This document shows, piece by piece, positions 1 to 7,583 of a stretch of DNA of 9,005 nt. The notes under the pieces were generated by a model that searched no databases, was not told the DNA's origin, and saw nothing but the letters and a program-made list of their open reading frames with translations. Origin of the DNA: a bacterium (GTDB lineage: Bacteria > SZUA-79 > Acidulodesulfobacterales > Acidulodesulfobacteraceae); contig JAKAKF010000099.1 in the NCBI GenBank assembly GCA_021813595.1, positions 1 to 9,005 of the forward strand, written 5' to 3'. Each line of letters begins with the position of its first letter. Positions within the stretch are counted from its first letter, which is position 1. The position numbers and the translations under genes were made by a program.

Positions 1-1723
1 TTAAAACGGGGAGCGACATTGCCAAAATAAATAAAATTATTATAACCGACATAAAAATATATCTTTTCTTTTTGCTCGACAGCAGGGGTTTTAATATTCT
101 TGCATATAATCCGGAATTAACGTCTTTCCCTTCTTCTTTTAATTCTTTTTTCCTTAAAAGAGCCATTCCCTTTTCGTTTGCCATCAGCTTAAGATAGAAC
201 CATGGAACTATCGTAAGGGCTACAAATAAAGAAACCAGCATTGCAATAGGTACGTTAAAAGGAATAGGCCTCATATAAGGACCCATCATTCCTGTTACGA
301 AAAGCATGGGAATAAAAGAAGCTATAACTGCAAGAGTTGCAAAAAAATTAGGATTTCCTATTTCATTTACAGCGTCCACGGCATAAGTCGGAAGGACGTT
401 TCTTTCACGAGAAAAAACTCTCTCTATGTTGTCTATAACTACTATCGCGTTATCGACTAAAAGTCCCAAAGAAAGAATAAGGGCAAAAAGCGTAATCCTG
501 TTCAACGTCTGGTGAAATATATATGCAATGCCGAGGGTTAAAAACAGCATAAGCGGAATAGTAAAAGCTACTATAAAAGCTTCTCTCCAGCCCAGTATTA
601 GCAGAAGCAGGACTATTACGATAATTATGCTTATAATAAGATGAAACAGCAGTTTATTTACTGCATTATTCGCCTTTTTGCCGTCGTTTCTCGTTATAGT
701 ATAATGAACTCCTGCCGGCAGGCTTGTTTCGGCTATTTTGTGAAACTTTGCAAGAACGTCGTCGACGACGGTAACCGCATTTTTGCCCCTTCTTTTAGCT
801 ATTGCGATAGTAACCGCCGGATAAACGCCTTTAGCGTCTTTTATTATTCTGTCGTTTGCGTTAATTTTCCTGTAATAACCGCCGAATCCTATTTCGGATA
901 AAAAATTTAAAGGTTTATATGAAGATTTAACCTTTGCTACGTCTTTTAAATAAACCGGCCTGCCGTTATAAACCGATATTATAAAATTTTTAACAGACCT
1001 TGCGCGGTGAAAATATCCGCCTGCGGTGATAAATGTTTTTTTATTGTCGTTTCTTAAAAAACCTGCCGGCATATTAACGTTCGTATTTTTAAGCTCCTGC
1101 GCTATCATAAGCGGAGAAACGTTATATGCGGCCATTTTTACCGGATTAAGATAAACGTTCAGCTGTTTATATCTAGCTCCGTTTAAAGAGGTTACGCCCG
1201 TTCCCTCGACGGAGTCTAATTTATCCAATATTCTGCCTGCTATGGTCGTCAGATATCCCGCATCGTATTTTTTGCTCCATAGCGTAATATTAAGAATAGG
1301 AACATGATTTACGTCGATAGGCTTTATAAGCGGACGCATAACTCCTTTTGGAATTTCATCTAAGTTTGAAAAGACTTTATTATAAATATCGACGAGGCTT
1401 TTATCGCGGCTTGCATTGACGTGAAACTGCACGGTCACTATAGACTCTGAATTCATGGATATAGAATAAACATGCTTTACTCCAGGAATCTGCCACATTT
1501 TTCTTTCTAAAGGCTTTGTGACTAAATTTTTAACCTGCTCTGCGCTTGCTCCGGGAAATCTTACTATTACGTTGGCGGCTGGAACAATAATCTGCGGATT
1601 ATACTGCCTCGGCGTCAACATAACCGCTATTATTCCGAAACCTATTATGAATAATATGAGAAGTAAAGTGATTTTATTTTCTATAAAATATTCGGTAATT
1701 TTAGCGCTGAAATTCTTATTCAT
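1..1723 (-). CDS. RND-family efflux transporter permease subunit, partial (3' end beyond window)
   Basis: Inner-membrane proton-driven pump component of a tripartite exporter. The frame is open from the ATG at 1723 to the window edge and gives 574 residues, a little over half of the roughly 1000-1050 usual for the family. An AGGAG ribosome site lies at 1736-1740. The first membrane helix is near residues 13-35, followed by the porter-domain segment PRQYNPQIIVPAANV and then FPGASAEQVKNLVTKPLER, typical of this superfamily. The central helix block starts near residue 370; LGLLVDNAIVVIDNIER (near residue 430) is the conserved helix-4 motif carrying the proton-relay Asp. AcrB has Asp-Asp here, whereas this protein has Asp-Asn. 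It lies 96 bases downstream of the adaptor gene, so the two are probably one operon. Substrate (drug, metal or other) cannot be told from the sequence. The family call is firm, the subfamily open. Confidence 0.93.
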   Translation of the reverse strand, partial: MNKNFSAKITEYFIENKITLLLILFIIGFGIIAVMLTPRQYNPQIIVPAANVIVRFPGASAEQVKNLVTKPLERKMWQIPGVKHVYSISMNSESIVTVQFHVNASRDKSLVDIYNKVFSNLDEIPKGVMRPLIKPIDVNHVPILNITLWSKKYDAGYLTTIAGRILDKLDSVEGTGVTSLNGARYKQLNVYLNPVKMAAYNVSPLMIAQELKNTNVNMPAGFLRNDNKKTFITAGGYFHRARSVKNFIISVYNGRPVYLKDVAKVKSSYKPLNFLSEIGFGGYYRKINANDRIIKDAKGVYPAVTIAIAKRRGKNAVTVVDDVLAKFHKIAETSLPAGVHYTITRNDGKKANNAVNKLLFHLIISIIIVIVLLLLILGWREAFIVAFTIPLMLFLTLGIAYIFHQTLNRITLFALILSLGLLVDNAIVVIDNIERVFSRERNVLPTYAVDAVNEIGNPNFFATLAVIASFIPMLFVTGMMGPYMRPIPFNVPIAMLVSLFVALTIVPWFYLKLMANEKGMALLRKKELKEEGKDVNSGLYARILKPLLSSKKKRYIFMSVIIILFILAMSLPVL

Positions 1724-1819
1724 CTATTTATAAAACTCCTTTTATTTCTTTTATTCCTTTTAAATTAATGCCTTTATCTCAGGGTTGCCGGTTTATTTGC
1801 CGCTTCAATTTTTATGCGT

Positions 1820-2875
1820 TTAAAAGTCTGGAGTTACGTAATCGCCGATATCTATTTTATTTAATTTTCCGGTTATAACCGTCATTCCTGGATTTAATCC
1901 GTTTAAAATTACTACGAATTTTTTCTTATAAACCCGTCCTTTCTTTATAGGCTGGAACATAACCTGTCCTGATTTATCGGCGATATATACCCCTGTTATG
2001 CCTAACCTTCTGACTACGGCGTTTTTAGGAACTATCAAAGCCTTTTCGGCGCCTATTTTAAAATAAGCTACCCCGTACATTCCCGGCATAAGCCCGTCCA
2101 TATGAGATTTTGCTATGGATATCCTTACTAAAACAGAATGCGAATAAGGATTTGCAGAACGTACGACCGATATTATTTTTCCTTTTATAGTCTTATTTAT
2201 AGACGAAAATTTCAGATTTGCCGTCTCGCCGTTTTTAATTTTATCGTAATATTTAACGTTCACGGAAGTTTTGAATTCCAAATTTTTAACCCCCTGTATC
2301 ATAAGGAGCATCTGCCCGGGAGCAACCAGATCGCCCATTGAAACGTTCTTTTTAACGATAATTCCGTTTATAGGCGAATCTATGTTTTTATAATTCAAAT
2401 AACTTCCTGCTTCGTTAAGATCAGCCTTTGCAACGTTATACTGCATAAGCGTATTGTCGTATGTCTGGCGCGAAACCGAATTTTCTGAATATAATCTTTT
2501 AATTCTGTCGTAAGTTTTTTTTGCATTGACAAATCCGGCTTTAGCGGCATAATATTTTGAAGCGATTTCCGGCGCGCTTAATTTTAATAAAAGCTCTCCC
2601 CTGTTAACCGGCTGACCCTGATGAACGTCGTCCATAATCACGTAACCCATTATATGCGCGGAAATAACCGTATTGTTTAAAGAATCGGCATTACCCGGAG
2701 ATTTAAGAAAATTCGGCATCGAAATATATTTAGTCTTGTATGCGGCGACCGATATTTTATTTTCGGTTTTTTCTTTATAAACCGATTTTTCCGAACATCC
2801 GCTTAACGATAATGATAAAAGCGACGTTATAAAAGTTGTAATTAAAATACCGTAAAATATTCTTTTTTTTCTCAT
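1820..2875 (-). CDS. Efflux RND transporter periplasmic adaptor subunit (membrane fusion lipoprotein)
   Basis: Links the inner-membrane RND pump to an outer-membrane channel. The 351-residue length is normal for the family. Residues 1-27 form a lipoprotein signal: basic MRKKR, a hydrophobic stretch and lipobox LSGC with Cys27 as the predicted lipidation site. The two lipoyl/barrel-sandwich halves are near 68-100 (ISAHIMGYVI, then GQPVNRGELLLKL) and 163-195 (NIDSPINGIIVKK, then GDLVAPGQMLLMI). They flank an alpha-helical hairpin at about 103-160. A beta-barrel (about 200-275, ending at LMPGMYGVAYF) and a membrane-proximal domain (about 278-345, IVPKNAVV) follow. The start is supported by GGGAG at 2882-2886. 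The permease gene lies downstream on the same strand. The upstream gap holds a nested inverted repeat that could regulate the operon. No regulator gene is adjacent. Confidence 0.95.
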   Translation of the reverse strand: MRKKRIFYGILITTFITSLLSLSLSGCSEKSVYKEKTENKISVAAYKTKYISMPNFLKSPGNADSLNNTVISAHIMGYVIMDDVHQGQPVNRGELLLKLSAPEIASKYYAAKAGFVNAKKTYDRIKRLYSENSVSRQTYDNTLMQYNVAKADLNEAGSYLNYKNIDSPINGIIVKKNVSMGDLVAPGQMLLMIQGVKNLEFKTSVNVKYYDKIKNGETANLKFSSINKTIKGKIISVVRSANPYSHSVLVRISIAKSHMDGLMPGMYGVAYFKIGAEKALIVPKNAVVRRLGITGVYIADKSGQVMFQPIKKGRVYKKKFVVILNGLNPGMTVITGKLNKIDIGDYVTPDF

Positions 2876-2922
2876 CGACTGCTCCCTTTTAATATCTTAT
2901 TTTCGCAATTCCGAAATTTATA

Positions 2923-3038
2923 ACCCAAATCCCGATTTAGGATTTTATATTCTGGATAAGCCGTCTAAATACCTACGGCTCATCCAGAATTAATTATAAC
3001 TGGAATACTTAAAACAGTTTCTAAATCGAGATTAGGGT
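2923..3038 (-). repeat. Nested inverted repeat upstream of the efflux operon; possible leader RNA or paired operator
   Basis: The outer arms, 2923-2940 (ACCCAAATCCCGATTTAG) and 3021-3038 (CTAAATCGAGATTAGGGT), are complementary at 16 of 18 positions. They enclose the hairpin at 2949-2990. One of the two outer mismatches (2932/3029) is C-A on the plus strand but becomes a G-U wobble in a minus-strand transcript, which suits an RNA read toward the adaptor gene. Each outer arm is also a short dyad of the form AAATC-NN-GATTT, degenerate on the right, so the pair could instead be two operator half-elements for a repressor. The element ends 47 bases before the adaptor start codon. A small mobile (MITE-like) repeat is a third option; I see no second copy in this window. 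Confidence 0.6.
2949..2990 (-). other. Strong 16-bp stem-loop in the pilC-adaptor intergenic region
   Basis: Arms 2949-2964 and 2975-2990 pair over 16 bp around a 10-base loop. The only plus-strand mismatch is A2958/C2981, which is a U-G wobble on the minus strand, so the stem is continuous there. The stem is GC-rich near the loop (ACGGC/GCCGT). No run of T follows on either strand, so it does not look like an ordinary intrinsic terminator for pilC, which ends 149 bases upstream of it in transcription order. Confidence 0.7.
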
Positions 3039-3138
3039 ATAATATTTATATTGATTATTTTTTGCGCATTAATAATATATAATATCATATATATGAATAT
3101 CAATATATAATAATATTATCATTTTTGCATATTAAATA

Positions 3139-4353
3139 TCAACCTTTTTTTGCAAAATTTACAACGTCGAAGGCTGGGAGGTATATAGCAAGGATAATAA
3201 ATAAAACGGTGCCGAAAATTACGGTAAGCAGTATCGGTTCTATGCTGGTATGGAGCATGCTTATGCGGTGGTCTAACTCTTCGTCGAAATAGTCTGCTAC
3301 CCTGGCAAGCATTTCGTCTACCTGCCCAGTTTCTTCTCCTATGCCTAACATCTGAATAATTATGCCGGAAAATATTTCGGAATTTTTAAAACTCTCCGTT
3401 ATGGATTTACCTTTTGAAACGTCGGATTGAATATCGTCTATTTTTTTTAAAATAAATTTGTTGCCGGTTTCGTTTTTTACTAATTCAAAAACTTTATTTA
3501 CCGGAAGTCCGCTTTTATATAAAATTCCAAATATTCTAACGAATCTGCTCATTGCCGATTTATAAAAAATAGTCCCGAATATCGGCATCTTTAGTTTGCA
3601 TTTATCCCACAAAGGTTTTCCGTAAGAGGAATTTAAATAAATCGCCGCGCCTGCGATAAATATAACCGCACCAAGAAATAACGACAGCCATTCGTTTACG
3701 AAAAAATTGGATAAACTTACGAGAACTTTGGTTTCTATAGGAAGTTTTACGTTAAATTTATTATAAAAAGACGTAAAGCTGGGCATAATAAAACCTAAAA
3801 AAATTACTAACGCTATTACGATTAAGGAAACGACTATCTTTGGATAAAACACCGCTCTTTTAACTTTAGCTTTAACGGTTATTTCTTTTTCCGTTAAAAG
3901 AGCAAGTTTTACCAGCGTGTCGTATAAAAGACCGCTCGATTCTCCAATCTCAACCATATTGACGTAAATTTCGGAAAAAATTTTGGGATGTTTAGCTAAA
4001 CTCTTAGATAAAGTCATTCCGTTTTCTACGTCAAACTTAATCTTCAAAAGCACTTCTCTAAACTTTCTGTTTCTCGTAAATTCTATTAACAATTCAAGGC
4101 TTTTGCTTATAGACACGCCCGACTGGTAAAGAACTGCAAGCTGTCTTGAAAAAACTACTACGTCTTTTTTTGTAACGCTGTAAAATGCAGGAAAAAAATC
4201 TTTCAGATAAAAGCTCGAAGTTTCTTCTATGGATATAGGAATGAGTTTTAAATCCTCTATCTGCTTTTCTGCTAAAACTGCGGTAGAAGATTCTATTTTG
4301 CCGGTTACGAATTCTCCGCGCCTGTCTTTTGCCCTGTAATTATAAATAGCCAT
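3139..4353 (-). CDS. pilC: Type II secretion system F / type IV pilus assembly platform protein (PilC/GspF family)
   Basis: Polytopic inner-membrane platform protein that couples the assembly ATPase to pilin or pseudopilin polymerisation. The 404-residue length is typical. The N-terminal cytoplasmic segment MAIYNYRAKDRRGEFVTGKI is characteristic. Two T2SSF domains are visible: about 65-190 (FSRQLAVLYQSGVSISKSL, then GESSGLL) and about 266-392 (RFVRIFGILYKSGLPVNKV, then GIGEETGQVDEML). Membrane helices lie near 171-191, 221-240 and 372-395, the last being the usual C-terminal EPILLTVIFGTVLFIILAIY. It stands alone: no pilB, pilT, pilin or prepilin peptidase is in the window. It starts 31 bases after aroD. 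No Shine-Dalgarno purine run precedes the ATG; instead TATAAT occurs at 4363-4368, which would allow a very short leader if used as a -10 box, although no good -35 is visible. The symbol is by family; gspF is the alternative. Confidence 0.93.
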   Translation of the reverse strand: MAIYNYRAKDRRGEFVTGKIESSTAVLAEKQIEDLKLIPISIEETSSFYLKDFFPAFYSVTKKDVVVFSRQLAVLYQSGVSISKSLELLIEFTRNRKFREVLLKIKFDVENGMTLSKSLAKHPKIFSEIYVNMVEIGESSGLLYDTLVKLALLTEKEITVKAKVKRAVFYPKIVVSLIVIALVIFLGFIMPSFTSFYNKFNVKLPIETKVLVSLSNFFVNEWLSLFLGAVIFIAGAAIYLNSSYGKPLWDKCKLKMPIFGTIFYKSAMSRFVRIFGILYKSGLPVNKVFELVKNETGNKFILKKIDDIQSDVSKGKSITESFKNSEIFSGIIIQMLGIGEETGQVDEMLARVADYFDEELDHRISMLHTSIEPILLTVIFGTVLFIILAIYLPAFDVVNFAKKG

Positions 4354-4384
4354 AATAAAAATATTATACTTTTTTATATTAATG

Positions 4385-5320
4385 TCATTGCGCCGTCTTG
4401 CTTAAAAATCTTACAGTTTCATACAAATCGTCCGGCTCGATTTGCCCGGGTGCGGTAATTCCGAAAGGAGAAGAACAGTATGCGAGATATGACCCGTTAA
4501 TCAAAGAAGATGCTCTGGTAACCGCCCCTTTTTTGCCCATTCCGAAAATTATAAATTCGGGAAAAACTTTTTCGTCGGTCGATTTTATGGATCGTATCTT
4601 TATATTTTTTTCCGAAACCGCCAAAACGTCTTCATCCGATATTGCCATATCGGAAAGTTTAAAATAGTCGGCTTTAAAATAGCTTGAATCCAAATAATAT
4701 CTGACCGCATCGAGCAGTTCTATGCGTCCGTTAAAATCATGAATTGATAAAATAACCTGCGTTTTTTTTAAATGAGCGAATTTTACAAAATCTTTTATGG
4801 CCTTCCGCTCTAAAATATCCAGTTCTATATCGCATATATCAATGCCTGCTTCTATAACAGACTTTAAAAATTTAATTCTTTGCGGTTCCGGTTCTGTTTC
4901 AGCCGCCGCAGTATCCACGACGTCAGCTTTATTAAGACTGCGTTTGCCGCCGTTCTCTTCTGTTTCTGCATCGGCATGCCGTTTTACAAATTTTTGCTTT
5001 TCCAAAAACGAAACGCATCTGTTTGAACCGTAAAAAGCGTCCCTGTTTGTTCCTATAGTTTTAATTCCTTTATCCTTGGCATATAAAATTATTTTTTTAA
5101 TTTCGGAAAGAATGCTTTCTTCGTCAAAATTGCCGCCGGCTGAACCTGCGTATGAATTATCTCCGCTTTTACCGTTCATGCGGTTTAATCGTGCCGTTTC
5201 GGCAATCATATCAAACCTCAGCTCGATAAATTCGACGTCTTTGCTTTTAGCGTAGTCTATAGCGCCGTATGCTTCTTTTAATACCGTATTGCCTATCGAC
5301 AGGCAGACTCTCGGTTTCAT
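4385..5320 (-). CDS. aroD: Type I 3-dehydroquinate dehydratase with two low-complexity insertions
   Basis: Third step of the shikimate pathway: dehydration of 3-dehydroquinate through a Schiff base, in the cytoplasm. Conserved residues of the family can be placed: E33/R35/D37 in FIELRFD, E166 in DICDIELD, the catalytic His194 in LSIHDF, the Schiff-base Lys221 in YFKLSDMA, R269 in KGAVTRASS, and Q293 in TAPGQ, where Thr289 sits at the position of Ser232 in the Salmonella enzyme. At 311 residues it is about 60 longer than the usual 250 or so. The excess falls in two stretches, about 43-64 (Gly/Ser/Asn-rich) and about 108-147 (charged, Glu/Ala/Lys-rich), which look like loop insertions away from the catalytic residues. 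The start codon overlaps the tautomerase stop (ATGA, 5317-5320), with GGAAGAG just upstream. All catalytic residues are present, so it is probably active. Confidence 0.93.
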   Translation of the reverse strand: MKPRVCLSIGNTVLKEAYGAIDYAKSKDVEFIELRFDMIAETARLNRMNGKSGDNSYAGSAGGNFDEESILSEIKKIILYAKDKGIKTIGTNRDAFYGSNRCVSFLEKQKFVKRHADAETEENGGKRSLNKADVVDTAAAETEPEPQRIKFLKSVIEAGIDICDIELDILERKAIKDFVKFAHLKKTQVILSIHDFNGRIELLDAVRYYLDSSYFKADYFKLSDMAISDEDVLAVSEKNIKIRSIKSTDEKVFPEFIIFGMGKKGAVTRASSLINGSYLAYCSSPFGITAPGQIEPDDLYETVRFLSKTAQ

Positions 5321-5535
5321 TTATTCTCTTCCTTTTCCTTTCGCGCCTTTATCTTATCGCAGGCCAGTTCCCCGCCGAGTCCCCACTCGTCCGAAGGAAA
5401 CTCTTCGACTACTACCCATACGTTACTTTCGTCTATGCTTAAACTTTCGGAAACGCTTTTGGTTATAGACTTAATTAATTTTTTTTTCTGCTCTTTAGTT
5501 CTTCCTTCAAGCATCTTAACCGATACGAAAGGCAT
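5317..5535 (-). CDS. 4-oxalocrotonate tautomerase family protein
   Basis: Small enzyme of the tautomerase superfamily, which uses an N-terminal proline as general base and usually forms hexamers or trimers of dimers. After Met removal the sequence begins PFVSVKMLEGR: Pro1 is the catalytic proline and Arg11 matches the conserved Arg11 of 4-oxalocrotonate tautomerase. VVVEEFPSDEWGLGGE matches the family's beta segment and GxGG turn, with Trp at position 50 where the type enzyme has Phe50. Position 39, Arg in the type enzyme, is Trp here, so the substrate may differ. The 72-residue length fits, with a charged Lys/Glu-rich tail of about 12 residues. AAGGAG at 5544-5549 supports the start. First gene of a unit with aroD (4-base overlap). 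The biological substrate is unknown; members next to biosynthetic genes need not belong to aromatic degradation. Confidence 0.9.
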   Translation of the reverse strand: MPFVSVKMLEGRTKEQKKKLIKSITKSVSESLSIDESNVWVVVEEFPSDEWGLGGELACDKIKARKEKEENK

Positions 5536-5589
5536 AATTTTTTCTCCTTTACTTATTTGCGATAGTTAATATATAATTTTGTTTAAAAA

Positions 5590-5618
5590 ATTATAACAAA
5601 AATAATATTTTTTAACAA
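5590..5618 (-). promoter_or_regulatory. Sigma-70-type promoter for the tautomerase-aroD unit
   Basis: On the minus strand TTGTTA (5613-5618) and TATAAT (5590-5595) are separated by exactly 17 bases. The predicted start is near 5583, giving a leader of about 48 bases before the tautomerase ATG at 5535. The spacing and perfect -10 box make this the best leftward promoter in the gap, although background AT content is high. Confidence 0.6.
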
Positions 5619-5732
5619 CGGCTTTAAGATTTTATTTTGCGTATACGAAAAGAAACAATTAACGATAAAAGATTTTACATAAAATTAATCTGACGTCTTT
5701 TTCTAAATCCAATTTTATTTAAGGTTAATCGT

Positions 5733-5759
5733 TATAGTTTTTTTATATAATGCCGATTA
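5733..5759 (+). promoter_or_regulatory. Sigma-28 (FliA)-type promoter for the chemoreceptor gene
   Basis: TATAGTTT at 5733-5740, then 11 bases, then GCCGATTA at 5752-5759. The established FliA consensus is TAAAGTTT-N11-GCCGATAA, so each box matches 7 of 8 and the spacing is exact. GCCGAT stands out in otherwise AT-only surroundings. Predicted start is about 5766, leaving a leader of about 63 bases before the receptor ATG. Receptor genes are classic FliA targets. Confidence 0.75.
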
Positions 5760-5828
5760 TATGAATAAATAATAAAAATTTATATAACTATTGCAATATA
5801 TTTAATATCTTAAGGGAGGAGAAGATTT

Positions 5829-7523
5829 ATGTTTAAAACTTTAAAATCCAAGATTTATTTCATCGCTGCCGCCGGTTTTATTTTTATCTTGATAGTAAAC
5901 CTGTTTTTAATTTATTATTCAAACGGTTTAAAAAACGAAACGATAAACTCCGACGTTATTTCCAGCACTTCGACGGGAATTAAAACCTTAAAAGGAAATC
6001 TGCTGCAGATTATTTTTTTATCCCGCATAAAAATGCTCAAAATGAATGCGGTAAAATCTAAAAAAGCAAAAGTGCGGATTGAAAAATATTACGACGCAAA
6101 AATATTAAAATTAGCCGCCGATTCTAAACCGCTGTTTTCAAACACAAACAACGCTCTTATGGGATACACTATGGGATTTGCAAAAGTTAAATCGGCAGTC
6201 GTCTTCGGCGAGCCAAAGTCGAAACTTAACGAATTTTCGTCGCAAAAAACCACATTGCTGTTAAAAAGCCTTAAAAATAAATTTTATATATTCCGTCCCA
6301 TAGTGGGAAGACTGCTAAAATACCCTCTTCTTCTTGGCGGCGCTATGAGCACCAAATATTTCGACAGCCAGCTTGATCCTATGGTTTCCCAAATTTCCCA
6401 GATTAGCGTCACCGTAAATAAATCTTATTATAAAAAGGTAAAATTGCTGGATTATATATTCATAGCATTCCCTATCGTATTTTTAATAGGAGCGCTGATA
6501 GTAATTTTATATTTTAAAAATTCAGTCATAAAGGTATTAAACTTAGTGGATGAAAAAATCAAGCATATCGCTGGAGGCGACCTTACTTCCAAAATTAAAA
6601 TATCAGGCGTCCCTAAAGAAAGCGAAATAGGCATCCTTATAGAACAGGTCAACAGCTTGGTAGATTCTTTATCCGGCAACGTAAAAGGCATCGTCAACAC
6701 TTCCAACTCCTTAAGCTCGCAGTCCGAACAGCTTAATTCCTCTTCGAGAGAGTTCGAAAAGACCATAGAACAGATGAGGGAAAAAGCGTCCCGCATAATA
6801 GAATCCATTAAACAGATGTCTATAGCAATAATAGAAGTAGCAAAGAACTCTTCCTCTTCCGCCCAGAAAGCTCAGGAAACGGAAAAGGTCGTCGATTACG
6901 GCACTAAGTCGGTTCAGGACGTGGCGCGCGAGATGAAAAACATTGAAAAAACCGTATCCGCCGTTTCCGCCACTATTACCGAACTAGGTTCTTCTTCCGA
7001 AAAAATAGGCGAAATCATAGGCGTAATTAACGACATAGCCGACCAGACTAATCTTCTAGCCTTAAACGCCGCCATAGAAGCCGCCAGAGCCGGAGAACAG
7101 GGAAGAGGTTTTGCCGTAGTAGCCGACGAGGTAAGAAAGCTGGCCGAAAGAACCACAAAAGCTACAAAAGAGATAGAGGCTATGATACTTAGCATACAAA
7201 GAAACACTCAGGATGCGGTTACCTCTATGCAGAAAGGAAAAGAGGAAGTCTCCAAGGGAGCCGAGATTGCCGGAAAATCCGCCGAAGCTATATCCAACAT
7301 AAATTCTTTAATGCTCAAACTAAAAGAGATGATAACGCAGATTGCCACCGCTTCCGAGGAGCAGTCGCAGGTTAGCGAAGAGATATCTCTTTCATCCGAA
7401 GAAATAATTAAAGCACAGGACAACGCGCAGGCCGGTTCCAGGCAGGTCATAGCCTCTTCGGAAGAACTTGGGAGAATGGCTTTGGATTTGTCAAATATGG
7501 TAAGGATGTTTAAGACGGCGTAA
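5829..7523 (+). CDS. Methyl-accepting chemotaxis protein with unrecognised periplasmic sensor domain
   Basis: Transmembrane chemoreceptor that controls CheA/CheW. Residues 9-30 form TM1. A periplasmic ligand region spans about 31-206; TM2 is near 207-229. A HAMP domain occupies about 230-284 ([12 protein letters not shown], then [17 protein letters not shown]). A long coiled-coil signalling domain runs from about 290 to 560, with the conserved hairpin tip at 393-442 ([20 protein letters not shown], then [20 protein letters not shown]). Glu/Gln-Ser-rich stretches such as [14 protein letters not shown] suit methylation sites. No CheR/CheB-tethering pentapeptide (NWETF-like) ends the protein. 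I do not recognise the sensor domain; a single Cache-like fold is possible from its size, and its [17 protein letters not shown] stretch may be diagnostic. GGGAGGAG at 5814-5821, 7 bases before ATG, is a strong ribosome site. Monocistronic, behind a sigma-28-type promoter. The half coding for the signalling domain is visibly less AT-rich than that coding for the sensor. Confidence 0.97.
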   Translation: MFKTLKSKIYFIAAAGFIFILIVNLFLIYYSNGLKNETINSDVISSTSTGIKTLKGNLLQIIFLSRIKMLKMNAVKSKKAKVRIEKYYDAKILKLAADSKPLFSNTNNALMGYTMGFAKVKSAVVFGEPKSKLNEFSSQKTTLLLKSLKNKFYIFRPIVGRLLKYPLLLGGAMSTKYFDSQLDPMVSQISQISVTVNKSYYKKVKLLDYIFIAFPIVFLIGALIVILYFKNSVIKVLNLVDEKIKHIAGGDLTSKIKISGVPKESEIGILIEQVNSLVDSLSGNVKGIVNTSNSLSSQSEQLNSSSREFEKTIEQMREKASRIIESIKQMSIAIIEVAKNSSSSAQKAQETEKVVDYGTKSVQDVAREMKNIEKTVSAVSATITELGSSSEKIGEIIGVINDIADQTNLLALNAAIEAARAGEQGRGFAVVADEVRKLAERTTKATKEIEAMILSIQRNTQDAVTSMQKGKEEVSKGAEIAGKSAEAISNINSLMLKLKEMITQIATASEEQSQVSEEISLSSEEIIKAQDNAQAGSRQVIASSEELGRMALDLSNMVRMFKTA

Positions 7524-7548
7524 TTTTTTAAAAAAATTCTAAAAAAAA

Positions 7549-7577
7549 TTGATTTTTTGAATTTTATGTTTTATAAT
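7549..7577 (+). promoter_or_regulatory. Sigma-70-type promoter downstream of the chemoreceptor gene
   Basis: TTGATT (7549-7554) and TATAAT (7572-7577) are 17 bases apart, with a predicted start near 7584. No open reading frame follows on this strand, only a strong terminator at 7633, so it would drive a short non-coding RNA. High local AT content makes chance occurrence possible. Confidence 0.5.
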
Positions 7578-7583
7578 TAAAAT

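Noticed and set aside
641..901. Plus-strand open frame inside the permease region
   Set aside because: The minus-strand frame translates without a stop into a clear RND permease here; the plus frame has no ribosome site and no family features. The other plus frames at 1518-1733 and 2138-2341 fail in the same way.
3021..3043. Plus-strand TATAAT at 3038-3043 as a rightward promoter
   Set aside because: No plus-strand gene follows for almost 3 kb and no -35 box is present at the right distance.
3045..3125. Very AT-rich stretch with short palindromes, considered as a replication origin or a terminator
   Set aside because: No DnaA boxes, iterons or replication gene nearby, and the arms do not align into a stable stem; simple AT bias of the gap explains it.
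6452..7450. Three minus-strand open frames opposite the chemoreceptor
   Set aside because: They are antisense to well-conserved receptor codons (HAMP and signalling domain) and show the Ser/Ala/Ile-rich composition expected of reverse reading.
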